64,000 bases of DNA from JADFMN01 sp964529975 (GCA_964529975.1 CAZGXW010000004.1:7672-71671); one strand, 5' to 3'. Positions 34,177 to 42,480 are shown, counted from the stretch's first letter. Notes: a model not told the origin generated them from the sequence alone. Numbers and translations are program-made.

Positions 34177-34858
34177 CCATCACGACTTTGCCGCTGACCG
34201 GGCCAGCCTCGTTCGGCATTGCCTTCACGTCAGCCTCATAACGCACGGTCTCGCCAGTGGCAAGATCGATCCAGACCTTGCCCTTGGCCGATGCAGGGTT
34301 CGCGCCCGTGCTCTCTGCTACCGTGAACTCTATCACGGCCACATCTTTGCCGTTCTGCTTCTCCGTGCCGACGAACATGTAGTTGTGCGTCGCCGCGACG
34401 GCGCCCGTTTCGCGGTTCGCCACGATCGTGGCCTTCCAAGACTCGCCGACCTTCATCGGTGCGACCGGTGCGATGAACGACGTGAGGTTCGCGGTCCGGT
34501 AAGCGTTGGGCGTGGTGTCGTCGCCTCCCATGGTGACCGGCTTTCCATAACGATCGTATCCGGTGACCGAAGTGATCGTCTCGCTCGCAGTCTGTTGCGG
34601 CACGCCACCAACCGACACCTGGTGCTCGGACTGGTACATCGCCATAAGGAACGATCCGTCCTCCTTCACTTCGACGACCTCGTTGGAAATCTTGGCCTTG
34701 TACACGATCGTTTGCCCTTGGCCATTGATGTTGAAGGTCAGGGTGTAGGCCGTCTTCGTGCCCTTCTTGGGCTTGTGTCCCAGGTCGTACGTCTGGGCGG
34801 TCGCCTGGCTGGCGACGGCAAGCAGGGCGGCGAGGGCGAAGAGCGGTCGGGCGTTCAT
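34166..34858 (-). CDS. Secreted hypothetical protein
   Basis: A 230-residue exported protein. The N-terminus MNARPLFALAALLAVASQATAQ is a signal peptide. The mature part is beta-rich (TKTAYTLTFNINGQGQTIVYKAKISNEVVEVKEDGSF and GKVWIDLATGETVRYEADVKAMP) and resembles periplasmic or surface beta-sandwich proteins of unknown function that contain a KVWIDLATGET-type strand. I chose ATG 34858; the frame extends to 34894 but would add residues before the signal. No catalytic motif is apparent. Confidence 0.7.
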   Translation of the reverse strand: MNARPLFALAALLAVASQATAQTYDLGHKPKKGTKTAYTLTFNINGQGQTIVYKAKISNEVVEVKEDGSFLMAMYQSEHQVSVGGVPQQTASETITSVTGYDRYGKPVTMGGDDTTPNAYRTANLTSFIAPVAPMKVGESWKATIVANRETGAVAATHNYMFVGTEKQNGKDVAVIEFTVAESTGANPASAKGKVWIDLATGETVRYEADVKAMPNEAGPVSGKVVMVRV

Positions 34859-34944
34859 GGTCGTGTCCTGGTCAGACGTCCGATAGGTTGGCACGGTTTG
34901 GGGCGCGGCGTCATGGCCCCAGGACGAGTTGCCTGGTTCTCGGC

Positions 34945-34950
34945 TACGCT
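34945..34950 (+). promoter_or_regulatory. -10 box TACGCT before the DUF2905 gene
   Basis: TACGCT ends 6 nt before the GTG at 34957, a leaderless-type arrangement that also supports this start over the upstream in-frame start at 34888. Confidence 0.45.
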
Positions 34951-34956
34951 AGGGGC

Positions 34957-35193
34957 GTGGACACAGCCCACGTCGGAAGGGTTCTGGTCGCCGTCGGGGT
35001 CGGGACGGCGTTGGTCGGGCTCTTGTTCTGGGGGATCGGTCTGGTTTCACCCGGGGCAAAGTTGGGCCGCTTGCCAGGGGACGTGGTGATCGAACAAGGA
35101 GGCGGAAGGGTCTACATTCCGATCACGACGATGCTCCTTGCAAGCGCGCTTTTGACGGGCGTCCTCTGGCTCGTGTCGCACCTGAGAAAATGA
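34957..35193 (+). CDS. DUF2905 small membrane protein
   Basis: A 78-residue inner-membrane protein of the DUF2905 family, function unknown. It has two hydrophobic segments: about 8-27 (VLVAVGVGTALVGLLFWGIG) and 53-72 (PITTMLLASALLTGVLWLVS). The conserved middle LGRLPGDVVIEQGGGRVYIPI is the family hallmark. Its length matches the family when GTG 34957 is used. It overlaps the HAD gene by 4 bases (ATGA at 35190-35193), starting a tightly linked three-gene set ending in queA; DUF2905 genes often sit beside queA and the ruv genes. Confidence 0.85.
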   Translation: MDTAHVGRVLVAVGVGTALVGLLFWGIGLVSPGAKLGRLPGDVVIEQGGGRVYIPITTMLLASALLTGVLWLVSHLRK

Positions 35194-35891
35194 AGCCAGA
35201 ACTCGTCACGTTCGACTGCGCCCAGACGCTCGTCCGCGTGGACTGGCAGCCCGCTGTCATTGCGGTCAAGAGCGCGTCGCGCGCGGGGCTGGATTTCGAC
35301 CGGCAGGTAGCGGCGGAGGTGTACGACCGAAAACTGCGCACGCGGTGGCCCGAGTTCATGGAGTTGAACCTTCAAAGGGACGAAGGCGTCCTCGCGGGCT
35401 TCTGGCACAAGTTGACGGTCGACTGGATGCAGGAGGTCGGAATGCCGACATCGCAGGCAGACGATGTGGTCAGGGAGGCCAACGCCATGCTCTTCGGCGA
35501 AGGCTCCGGCGTGTTCGCTCTCTACGACGACGTCTTGCCGTGCCTGGACTCCTTGCGGTCAGCGGGGTTCCGCATGGCGGTCATCAGCAATTGGGACAAC
35601 TCGCTCCACCGGACGTTGCGGATGTTCGGGCTGGACGCATACTTCGAGGTCGTGCTCGCCTCGCTGGAAGAGGGCGTCGAGAAGCCCGATCCTCGGTTGT
35701 TCGAGATCGCGTTAGAACGAACAGGAGTCTCTGCCGAGAGGACGCTGCACGTCGGCGACAACCCGGTGGACGACTGGCAAGGGGCCAAGAACGTGGGAAT
35801 GCGCGCGCTCGTGATCGACCGCGAAGCCGAATCGCAGACCGACGTGCGGATCACGAGCCTCCTCCAGTTGGTCGAGGTGCTCGGCGCTTGA
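35190..35891 (+). CDS. HAD-superfamily hydrolase-like protein
   Basis: A 233-residue haloacid-dehalogenase-fold protein with a helical cap. Motif I reads FDCAQTL: the nucleophile aspartate (D9) is present, but the second aspartate, two residues later and the usual acid/base, is alanine. Motif II is VISNWDNS, motif III involves KPDPRLF, and motif IV is HVGDNPVDDW. Loss of the second aspartate is unusual for a phosphatase; it could be a dehalogenase-like or non-catalytic member. It overlaps DUF2905 (ATGA) and queA (TTGA), so all three are translationally coupled. Confidence 0.82.
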   Translation: MKPELVTFDCAQTLVRVDWQPAVIAVKSASRAGLDFDRQVAAEVYDRKLRTRWPEFMELNLQRDEGVLAGFWHKLTVDWMQEVGMPTSQADDVVREANAMLFGEGSGVFALYDDVLPCLDSLRSAGFRMAVISNWDNSLHRTLRMFGLDAYFEVVLASLEEGVEKPDPRLFEIALERTGVSAERTLHVGDNPVDDWQGAKNVGMRALVIDREAESQTDVRITSLLQLVEVLGA

Positions 35892-36895
35892 GGACGAGCG
35901 ATTTCCACTACGACCTGCCGGAAGACCTGATCGCACAAGTGCCGCTGGCTGACCGCTCCGCATCGCGCTTGCTCGTCTTGCACCGCGAGACGGGAGTGAT
36001 CGAGCACCGGACCTTCCTCGACGCGCTGGACTATCTTCGCGCGGGCGACCTGCTTGTGATGAACGACACGCGGGTCACGGCAATCCGCCTCGTTGGTCAC
36101 AGGGAGACGGGCGGACGCGTCGAGTTGCTCTTGTTGCGAGATTGCGACCATGGGTGCTATGTCGCCCTTTGCAAGCCAGCAAAGAGGCTGAAGCCAGGCG
36201 ACATCGTCACCATTCGAACGAACCTGGATTCGGTCGTCTTGGAGGACCTTGGAGGCGGCATGAAGCGGATAAAGTTCCGGCAGGAGGATTGTCGCGAGCA
36301 GTTGGCCGTGGCGGGACAAGTGCCCCTGCCGCCGTACATCTCACACGCGCTCGCCGATCCAGATCGATATCAGACGGTCTACGCGGCGACTGGCGGAAGC
36401 GCGGCCGCGCCGACCGCGGGCCTGCACTTCACACCAGAAGTGCTTCGGCAGATCGCCGCAAAAGGCGTAGGGGCCGCGAGGGTGACCCTGGATGTGGGGC
36501 TTGACACGTTTCGGCCCATGAACGTCGAGAACATCGAGGACCACGTGATGCATGGCGAGCGGTGCTTGGTGCCCAAAGTGACGGCAAGTGCGATCAAGGC
36601 GTGCCGAGGAAGAGTGTTCGCAGTCGGCACGACGACTGTTAGGACGCTCGAATCGTTTGCCATTGGCCCGCGCCAAGTCGAGTCGGGTGAGAAGGTGACG
36701 TCCCTCTACATCACTCCAGGCTACAGTTTCCAGGCGGTCGATGCCCTGTTCACCAACTTCCACATGCCCGGGACGACCCTTATGCTCCTCGTCTCGGCCT
36801 TCGCTGGACGGGAGAACGTCCTCCGCGCCTACCGGGAAGCGGTCGCGGAGCGCTATCGGTTCCTGAGTTTTGGGGACGCGATGTTGATCGTCTAA
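35888..36895 (+). CDS. queA: S-adenosylmethionine:tRNA ribosyltransferase-isomerase
   Basis: A 335-residue enzyme that transfers and isomerises the ribosyl moiety of SAM onto 7-aminomethyl-7-deazaguanine in tRNA to make epoxyqueuosine. Family features are FHYDLPEDLIAQVP at the N-terminus, the PPYI motif (QVPLPPYISHAL), AAPTAGLHF, VTLDVGLDTFRP, GTTTVRTLE and the C-terminal TNFHMPGTTLMLLVSAFAG. The start is TTG 35888, overlapping the HAD stop as TTGA; a much longer frame upstream is only the HAD gene read out of phase. The tgt gene is not adjacent. Length and motifs are complete. Confidence 0.95.
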   Translation: MRTSDFHYDLPEDLIAQVPLADRSASRLLVLHRETGVIEHRTFLDALDYLRAGDLLVMNDTRVTAIRLVGHRETGGRVELLLLRDCDHGCYVALCKPAKRLKPGDIVTIRTNLDSVVLEDLGGGMKRIKFRQEDCREQLAVAGQVPLPPYISHALADPDRYQTVYAATGGSAAAPTAGLHFTPEVLRQIAAKGVGAARVTLDVGLDTFRPMNVENIEDHVMHGERCLVPKVTASAIKACRGRVFAVGTTTVRTLESFAIGPRQVESGEKVTSLYITPGYSFQAVDALFTNFHMPGTTLMLLVSAFAGRENVLRAYREAVAERYRFLSFGDAMLIV

Positions 36896-36930
36896 TTCTC
36901 CCCAATAGGTGGACGAGGGCGCGCGGGTCC

Positions 36931-36939
36931 TGTTATAGT
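36931..36939 (+). promoter_or_regulatory. Extended -10 promoter before the MerR-type gene
   Basis: TGTTATAGT (TG, one base, TATAGT) forms an extended -10 element. A GAGGA Shine-Dalgarno lies between it and the ATG at 36961. Confidence 0.55.
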
Positions 36940-36960
36940 AGGTGTCCCTGAGGAACGTTT

Positions 36961-37473
36961 ATGCCGGCCACCAAGCACATGGACCCTCTCGCCTATATCG
37001 AGAACGCCTTTCTTGATCGCCGACAGGAGCGGGAGCAGAAGAGGGCCAAGGCTGCGGCAAGGGTGAAGCCCGAGATCAAGGGCAAGTTCCGAAAGACGAA
37101 ACTCAGTGCGCCCCGCCCGCGAATGGCAGTCGGCACGACGCGACAGGTCATCAACCCAGAACTGAAGGAACTGATTGAGAACATGCCCCGGAACCTCGAG
37201 TTCCTGGCGCAGTTCTACGACGACGAGGTCACGTCCCGCTACTACAACCACGACTTCAAAGAGACCCGGTCGGACCTCATCAAGCGCCTGCTCGACCCTG
37301 AGTTGACGCTGGAAGAAGTCAGTCGCCTCCTCGGCGTGTGTCCCGCGACGGTCCGCCGATACACCAACCGAGGCTGGCTGGAGCACCACCGCACGAAAGG
37401 CGGACAGAGGCGGTTCCGGCTGAGCGCGGTGGCGAAGCACGTCGAAGAGCACGGCAGGCTTCCCGAGGGATAG
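36961..37473 (+). CDS. MerR-type helix-turn-helix DNA-binding protein
   Basis: A 170-residue probable transcription regulator. The C-terminal about 60 residues form a MerR/excisionase-like winged helix (LTLEEVSRLLGVCPATVRRYTNRGWLEHHRTKGGQRRFRLSAV) with the GGQRRF wing that contacts DNA. The N-terminal about 100 residues are basic and partly helical (DRRQEREQKRAKAAARVKPE) with no ligand-binding pattern I recognise. It lies 3 bases before the GT4 glycosyltransferase gene, so it may autoregulate this short operon or control envelope genes elsewhere. Confidence 0.78.
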   Translation: MPATKHMDPLAYIENAFLDRRQEREQKRAKAAARVKPEIKGKFRKTKLSAPRPRMAVGTTRQVINPELKELIENMPRNLEFLAQFYDDEVTSRYYNHDFKETRSDLIKRLLDPELTLEEVSRLLGVCPATVRRYTNRGWLEHHRTKGGQRRFRLSAVAKHVEEHGRLPEG

Positions 37474-37476
37474 CCG

Positions 37477-38661
37477 GTGGACGCGCGGTCGCTCAGCATC
37501 GCGCTCTTCTCAGACAGCGCCCTTCCTGTGCTCAACGGCGTCAGCGTGAGCATCGACCTCCTAATGCGCGAATTGCGTTCGAGGGGGCACAGCGTCCACT
37601 TGTTCACCGCGAACTACCCGGGGCACAAAGACGCCGACCCGAACACACACCGGTTTCGCTCCGTCCGCACACCTTGGACGACGGACTACCCGCTCGCCGT
37701 CCCTCCGTTCTACGCCAGGCTGAGGGAGTTCAGGAAACAACCGTTCGACGTGGTGCACACGCACACTCCCTTCACCGTGGGGTTTGTCGGGCTCAGATGG
37801 GCCGAGTCGCACGAGATCCCGATCGTCTCGACGTACCACACGAACTACGACAAGTACTCCTACTACCTAGGAATCGTGCCCAAGAGGTACCTGCGCTACA
37901 AGATCGCCAAGCACTTGAACTTCTATTACAACCGGGTTGGGCACGTTATCACTCCGAGCGAGACGTCCAAACGCTGGCTGACGAGGCACTCTGTCCGGAC
38001 CCCGATCACCGTGGTTCCGACCGGCGTCCCACCACCGCGCTCGTTCGACCGTAATCAAGTCAGGGAAGATCTTGGGATCACACACGATCGCCCTGTCGTT
38101 CTTTACGCTGGCCGAATCGCTAAGGAGAAGAACATTGCGGTCCTCATGGAGGCCGTAGCGCTTGCGCGCGCCACTGTCCCCAGGATCGAGTTCGTCCTGG
38201 TTGGCGACGGGCCTGCGCGCTCCGAGTTTGCCGCGATGGCGAGAGACCTTGGGATCGGCGACCATGTCCGGTTCGTTGGCGCGGTGAAGCGCGCCGAGGT
38301 CGATCGATACTACGCTGCCGCCGACCTCTTTACGTTTGCGTCGATGACGGAGACCCAGGGTCTCGTCGTCGTCGAAGCCATGAGCCACGGGCTGCCCGCA
38401 CTGGTCTCCCAGGGCGGTGGTGCGGGCGAGGCCGTGGTCGACGGTGTGAACGGGTACGTGTTGCGAAACGAGCCGGGTGAGTTCGCCCGAGCGATCTCCG
38501 GACTCTTGAGCTCGAAGGAGGCTCGTGCTCGGATGTCTGACGGAGCGAGGGCGACGGCAAGGGAATACTCGGTCGCCGCGACGACCGACCGCGTTCTGGA
38601 CGTCTATCACAAAGTGGTGCAACAAGGATTCAGGTCGCAACGGGAGCGAGCCCTTGCGTGA
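37477..38661 (+). CDS. GT4-family glycosyltransferase
   Basis: A 394-residue GT-B glycosyltransferase of family GT4, resembling alpha-glucosyl- or mannosyl-transferases acting on diacylglycerol or phosphatidylinositol. The N-terminal domain has FSDSALPVLNGVSVSI and VVHTHTPFTVGFVG; the C-terminal domain has VVLYAGRIAKEKNIAVLM, VGDGPARSE and the EX7E motif ETQGLVVVE in SMTETQGLVVVEAMSHGLP. No signal peptide is present, so it acts at the cytoplasmic face. The start is GTG 37477. The next membrane protein gene overlaps its end by 8 bases. A role in glycolipid or cell-envelope synthesis is inferred. Confidence 0.88.
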   Translation: MDARSLSIALFSDSALPVLNGVSVSIDLLMRELRSRGHSVHLFTANYPGHKDADPNTHRFRSVRTPWTTDYPLAVPPFYARLREFRKQPFDVVHTHTPFTVGFVGLRWAESHEIPIVSTYHTNYDKYSYYLGIVPKRYLRYKIAKHLNFYYNRVGHVITPSETSKRWLTRHSVRTPITVVPTGVPPPRSFDRNQVREDLGITHDRPVVLYAGRIAKEKNIAVLMEAVALARATVPRIEFVLVGDGPARSEFAAMARDLGIGDHVRFVGAVKRAEVDRYYAAADLFTFASMTETQGLVVVEAMSHGLPALVSQGGGAGEAVVDGVNGYVLRNEPGEFARAISGLLSSKEARARMSDGARATAREYSVAATTDRVLDVYHKVVQQGFRSQRERALA

Positions 38662-39622
38662 CTCTAGCGGGCTGCGCGCGTTCTTCCTGATCGCGGGCGG
38701 ACTGTTCCTGCTTCGCGTCTTGCTCGGCTTTGTTGCCTTTCCGGTCTCGCTCGTGCCGACACTCTCAGTTCTTAGCGCGGCCGTCTTCGTGGGCTTGCCT
38801 GTCTACGCACTATTCAGGGCCGCATCACACGGGTGGAAGGGCCGCGACGGTCTGTTGTTCCTGTGTTGCGGCGTGATCCTGCACGTGGGAGGAGCGTTCC
38901 TCGCACGCTACGTCGCCGGGCCCGGTGCTCCCGCGGAAGTGTTCTTCATGGCGATCGTCCAGACTGGCATCCTGTGTTGGACGCTGGGAATCGGCGCGCT
39001 CCTCTCTTTGGTCATCAAAGACAAGAACCTCTTGATCCCCATCGCGATCTTTCTCGTGGGGTTCGACATGTTCCTCGTGTTCAACCCGGACTCTCCGACA
39101 CGGAGGATGCTCGACCGCGCCCCCGCCGTCACGCAGAACGTTCTGGCGACGGTGCCGCAGCCCAAGGTGGAAGGGACCGACAAGGCCGGCGTCCTAGACC
39201 TAGCAAGGGTCGGGCCCGCCGACCTGCTCTTCGCGGCGACGTTCTTTGCGGTCCTTTGGAAGTTCAACATGCGCACCAAGAGGACCCTTGCGTGGCTGAT
39301 CCCCGTACTGGTGCTCTATCTGCTGGTGGTGATCAGATACGCCGGAGTCTCGATCGGACCTTTGAGCCTTGCGATGCTCCCGGCGCTCGTGCCGATCGGC
39401 CTCACGGTGCTTATTGTCAACTGGCGCGAGTTCAAGATGGACAAGCAAGAACTTGCAGGAGTCGCGTTTGTGGCCGCAGTATCGATCGCATTGGGCTGGT
39501 ACGGGGTCTACAAGGCGCAACAAGCGGCCCTCAGACCGCCAACGCTGCCAACTGGGCCTTCGCCGTCGGAGGGCGTCCCAGAAGATCGAACACCGGAAGG
39601 GTCGCCCGCGCCAGCGCCGTGA
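38654..39622 (+). CDS. Polytopic membrane protein of unknown function
   Basis: A 322-residue protein with about seven or eight hydrophobic segments (for example AFFLIAGGLFLLRVLLGFVAFPVSLVP, VLSAAVFVGLPVYALF, LAWLIPVLVLYLLVVI) and a proline-rich cytoplasmic-looking tail. I do not recognise the family. The TTG start at 38654 overlaps the glycosyltransferase stop by 8 bases, so the two are probably coupled. The last 92 bases overlap the convergent mvaB gene on the opposite strand (39531-39622), an unusually long overlap that covers only the proline-rich tail. Confidence 0.7.
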   Translation: MRDSSGLRAFFLIAGGLFLLRVLLGFVAFPVSLVPTLSVLSAAVFVGLPVYALFRAASHGWKGRDGLLFLCCGVILHVGGAFLARYVAGPGAPAEVFFMAIVQTGILCWTLGIGALLSLVIKDKNLLIPIAIFLVGFDMFLVFNPDSPTRRMLDRAPAVTQNVLATVPQPKVEGTDKAGVLDLARVGPADLLFAATFFAVLWKFNMRTKRTLAWLIPVLVLYLLVVIRYAGVSIGPLSLAMLPALVPIGLTVLIVNWREFKMDKQELAGVAFVAAVSIALGWYGVYKAQQAALRPPTLPTGPSPSEGVPEDRTPEGSPAPAP

Positions 39623-40412
39623 GATCCACCCCGGTCCGCACTCCGCTTCTTTCCAAAAAGTAGACCAGGTCTTCGGTCGCGAGGTTGCCTCCAGCACCCT
39701 TGGCATACGGGCATCCGCCCAAACCGCCCGCGCTCGAGTCAAAGGCGGAGTACCCGCGCTCTAGAGCCTTCGCAACGTTGGCGATCGCAGTGCCGCGGGT
39801 GTCGTGGAAGTGCCATACGACCTTGGACTTCTCGAAACCCTCGAGCGCATCGCAAAGGTTGTCGACCTCGTTCGGCACTGCTACCCCGATCGTGTCCCCA
39901 AGGCTGACCTCGTCGACGCCGATCGCGAGCAAGCGCGACACGACCTTGGTAACCGTCGACGGCGCGACCGTCCCAGAGTAGGGGCACTCGATGACCGTCG
40001 AGACGTAACCCCGGACGAACCCTTCAGGCTTGGAAGCACGAAACGCGTGCACGACGCTGCTGAAGACGTCGAGCGATTCGTCGACGGTCATGTTGATGTT
40101 CTTCTGGGTGAACGCGTCGCTCGCGGCGGTAAACACGGCGATCCGGTCGACGCCGACCTCAAGCGCGCGCTCCAGGCCCTTGACGTTGGGGACGAGGGCG
40201 CTGTAGCGCGGCCCGCTCGGCAGATGTGGCCATAGGTCTGCGGCGTCGGCGAGCTGCGGAACCCACTTGGGAGACACGAAACTCGTGGCTTCGATCTCGC
40301 TTAGACCGGCGCCCGCGAGCGCGGAGACGAATGCGAGTTTCGCTTCGGTCGGAACGGGCTCGGCCTCGTTCTGCAGCCCGTCCCTAGGGCCGACCTCGAT
40401 AATGCGCACCAC
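39531..40412 (-). CDS. mvaB: Hydroxymethylglutaryl-CoA lyase
   Basis: A 293-residue HMG-CoA lyase that splits HMG-CoA into acetoacetate and acetyl-CoA in leucine degradation. The DRE-TIM signature is IIEVGPRDGLQNE near the N-terminus, followed by ATSFVSPKWVPQLAD, SLGDTIGVA and the catalytic-loop cysteine in GGLGGCPYAKGAGGNLATED. I chose the GTG at 40412 (an adjacent GTG is at 40409); CACAAT on the minus strand (40419-40424) lies 6 nt upstream. No other leucine-degradation genes are adjacent. The 3' end overlaps the convergent membrane protein gene by 92 bases. Confidence 0.93.
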   Translation of the reverse strand: MVRIIEVGPRDGLQNEAEPVPTEAKLAFVSALAGAGLSEIEATSFVSPKWVPQLADAADLWPHLPSGPRYSALVPNVKGLERALEVGVDRIAVFTAASDAFTQKNINMTVDESLDVFSSVVHAFRASKPEGFVRGYVSTVIECPYSGTVAPSTVTKVVSRLLAIGVDEVSLGDTIGVAVPNEVDNLCDALEGFEKSKVVWHFHDTRGTAIANVAKALERGYSAFDSSAGGLGGCPYAKGAGGNLATEDLVYFLERSGVRTGVDLTALARATLPVFDLLGRPPTAKAQLAALAV

Positions 40413-40418
40413 ACGGGG

Positions 40419-40424
40419 ATTGTG
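40419..40424 (-). promoter_or_regulatory. -10 box CACAAT before mvaB
   Basis: CACAAT (minus strand) ends 6 nt before the GTG at 40412 and follows directly after the upstream gene's terminator. Confidence 0.4.
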
Positions 40425-40430
40425 GCAGAC

Positions 40431-40460
40431 AAAGAAAAAGGCCCCGACTCTGCCGGGGCC
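40431..40460 (-). terminator. Rho-independent terminator of the first PEP-CTERM gene
   Basis: On the minus strand a GGCCCCG/CGGGGCC stem (40454-40460 with 40440-40446) with a 7-nt loop is followed by a T-rich run (complement of 40431-40439). This is the clearest intrinsic terminator in the window, 26 nt past the PEP-CTERM stop. Confidence 0.8.
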
Positions 40461-40485
40461 GAACGATGAGCGGTCGAAGCCTTGG

Positions 40486-41094
40486 TTACTTCTTGCGTCG
40501 GCGGAGCAACGCGACCACACCGAGGCCAAGAGCGGCCATCGTGGCCGGCTCCGGAACAGGGGTCGTGACTTTGGCCGAGTCGCCGTTGGGCGGGATCGAA
40601 ATCAGGTGGACCATGGCCTGGCGTGGCGTGCCCGTCGAGAGCGCTAGAAAGTTGTTCTCGGTCAGTCCGGTCGCAGTCGCGGTCATCGTCATCGTGTCTC
40701 CGGGCAAGAACCGGTCTGCCGGCGGTGCGATGTCGAGGTTGATCTGCAAGTCGAAGTGGGAGCCTGCGTCGTTCTGCCCGTCTTGTGTGTAATCGAAGTC
40801 CTCGAAGTGCGGGTCAGCGGAGGTGACCGTCAGGCCCGCGATGAACGGGTCGACGTTGAGGTGCAGCCGGTGGACTGCTTGACCAGCGGCGGCTGGAAGC
40901 GCGGCAGTGTTCTCAAAGAAGAGCGAAACGGTGTCAGTACCCGCGTTCGAAATGGTCAGGCGCGCGTACAAGGGTCCACCCGCTGGAGCACCTGTAACAA
41001 TGGTTCCAAACTCGAATACGATAGCTGCGCTGGCAGACGCGAAACTCATCAAAGCCCCGAATCCGACCAGAGCAGGCAAGAGGATCTTCTTCAT
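40486..41094 (-). CDS. PEP-CTERM-sorted secreted protein
   Basis: A 202-residue surface protein with a signal peptide (LLPALVGFGALMSFASASA), a beta-sandwich middle, and a C-terminal PEP-CTERM tripartite signal: PVPEPAT, a hydrophobic helix (MAALGLGVVALL) and a basic tail (RRRKK). PEP-CTERM proteins are processed by an exosortase, which is not in this window. A second, homologous gene lies just upstream (41347-41964), sharing ISNAGTDTV/IENAGANTV, HLNVDP/LNVDP and NGDSAK/TGDSAK segments. The function is unknown; these proteins are often linked to extracellular matrix or biofilm. Confidence 0.85.
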   Translation of the reverse strand: MKKILLPALVGFGALMSFASASAAIVFEFGTIVTGAPAGGPLYARLTISNAGTDTVSLFFENTAALPAAAGQAVHRLHLNVDPFIAGLTVTSADPHFEDFDYTQDGQNDAGSHFDLQINLDIAPPADRFLPGDTMTMTATATGLTENNFLALSTGTPRQAMVHLISIPPNGDSAKVTTPVPEPATMAALGLGVVALLRRRKK

Positions 41095-41346
41095 TTATGA
41101 TTGCCTTCTCGGTCCAAGACCGTCCCTAGACGTATCTAGAAAACAAGACCCACACGACTGTGGATCACCAGCCTAGACGCGATTCTATCCGAGCGTGTTC
41201 CAGGGCTTTGTCAAAGTCCCGCCAAGGTGCAGCAAGCCCAGCATTAATACAAGGCTTGCCCATAAAGTTCGTTATATCGTTTGCAGCGCAATGCGGGCGC
41301 AGCGACATGGTCGCTGCGCCCGGCGTGGGCTTCGAGGCGATCGAGG
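41095..41346. other. Intergenic region between the PEP-CTERM genes
   Basis: About 250 bases, noticeably AT-richer than the surroundings. It contains the long terminator-like hairpin at 41296-41322 and an upstream region for the first PEP-CTERM gene. No additional open frame convinces me. Confidence 0.35.
41296..41322 (-). terminator. Long hairpin after the second PEP-CTERM gene
   Basis: GGGCGCAGCGAC (41296-41307) pairs perfectly over 12 bp with GTCGCTGCGCCC (41311-41322) around a 3-nt loop, 24 nt past the stop at 41347. There is no T tract on the minus strand. Confidence 0.55.
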
Positions 41347-41964
41347 TCAGACCTTGCGGCGCCGCTTGATCAGAGCAACGAAACCCAGACCGAGGGCGGC
41401 GATAGTTGCCGGTTCGGGGACCGGGTCGCCAGGGATTACCTTTGCAGAGTCGCCAGTGTTGGGAATCGCTTGAATGTGGATCAGTCCTGCATAGTTGGCG
41501 TTGCCGGCAGAGAGCGCGTCGAAATCGTCTTCCGTCAGTCCGCCACCGGTAACCGACCATGTCACCACCTTTCCTGCAGTGAACCGGTTTCCGTTGTTCG
41601 CTGTGACGAAGCGAACCTCGTAGTCGAACTTCGCGCCCGAGTCGTTCTCGCCGTCTTGATCGAACGAGTACGACGAGATCGTCGGGCTCGACCAAGACAT
41701 TGTTCCTGCGACATACGGGTCGACGTTCAGCATCAGTTTGCTGATGAATTGGCCGCCCGAGACGGACGAGTCCATCGTGTTCGTCATCGTGAAGTTGACA
41801 GTGTTTGCACCGGCGTTCTCAATGACGAGCGTCGCGAACGACGGGCCGCCGACCGGAGAGCCAGAGATCACTTGTGTAAAGTCGAATGTAAGCGCTGCCT
41901 GGGCAGATGTGCTAGCGAAAGCGACGCCTGCACCGACCAGCGCGAGAAGTGAGAGTTTCCTCAT
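41347..41964 (-). CDS. PEP-CTERM-sorted secreted protein (paralogue)
   Basis: A 205-residue paralogue of the neighbouring PEP-CTERM protein: signal peptide (LSLLALVGAGVAFASTSAQA), beta-rich body (LTFDFTQVISGSPVGGPSFATLVIENAGANTV) and C-terminal signal DPVPEPAT, hydrophobic segment (IAALGLGFVALI) and basic RRRK tail. I chose ATG 41964 since it starts the signal; the frame extends to 42063. The repeated LNVDPYVAG and GDSAKV motifs show a tandem duplication. It depends on an exosortase encoded elsewhere. Confidence 0.85.
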   Translation of the reverse strand: MRKLSLLALVGAGVAFASTSAQAALTFDFTQVISGSPVGGPSFATLVIENAGANTVNFTMTNTMDSSVSGGQFISKLMLNVDPYVAGTMSWSSPTISSYSFDQDGENDSGAKFDYEVRFVTANNGNRFTAGKVVTWSVTGGGLTEDDFDALSAGNANYAGLIHIQAIPNTGDSAKVIPGDPVPEPATIAALGLGFVALIKRRRKV

Positions 41965-42084
41965 TGCGTTCCACCTGGGCCTCGAAACCAGCCCTCCATC
42001 TCGCACACGCGAGAATGAACCTGCCTGTGCACACGGCTTGCCGCTCGGGTGAACGGGCCTCAAAACAGGAACAACTACGGGGGA

Positions 42085-42480
42085 CTAGCCCCGGACCGCG
42101 GTGATCTGCATCACTCCGCTGATGATAAAAGCGTTCCCTGGCGCGACGGCAAACATCAGGTCGAACCCGTTGTCTGTCGGGTTGAACGCGTGGAGGCCGC
42201 GGTCCTGCTTGACCATGAAGTTCGACCACACGTTCTCCAGGTCGATACGCACCATGTCTGAGTTCCGCTTAGCGATCTTAAACGAAGCCAGCACTTCTAC
42301 CATAGGGTGCCTCTGGATCGTGATCTTGCCTTGGTGGACCTCCATGTAGCGGAGCACCCGCAGTTCCGCCTTGAACCTGTGATAGAAACTCGACCGTTGC
42401 TCCTTGTCGGCGAGAGGGAAGGCCTGCAGCCAGATCTCCAGTTCGCGGTCGAAGTCCAGGAAACTGACCCTTTGGCTCAT
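42085..42480 (-). CDS. Hypothetical protein at the end of the E2-amidotransferase-biotinyl operon
   Basis: A 131-residue cytoplasmic protein that I do not recognise. The N-terminal part is helical (FDRELEIWLQAFPLADKEQRSSFYHRFKAELRVLRYME) and the C-terminal part beta-rich (NAFIISGVMQITAV). Its ATG overlaps the biotinyl-domain gene's stop by 4 bases (ATGA), so it is translated with that operon and may assist acyl-CoA metabolism. Confidence 0.55.
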   Translation of the reverse strand: MSQRVSFLDFDRELEIWLQAFPLADKEQRSSFYHRFKAELRVLRYMEVHQGKITIQRHPMVEVLASFKIAKRNSDMVRIDLENVWSNFMVKQDRGLHAFNPTDNGFDLMFAVAPGNAFIISGVMQITAVRG

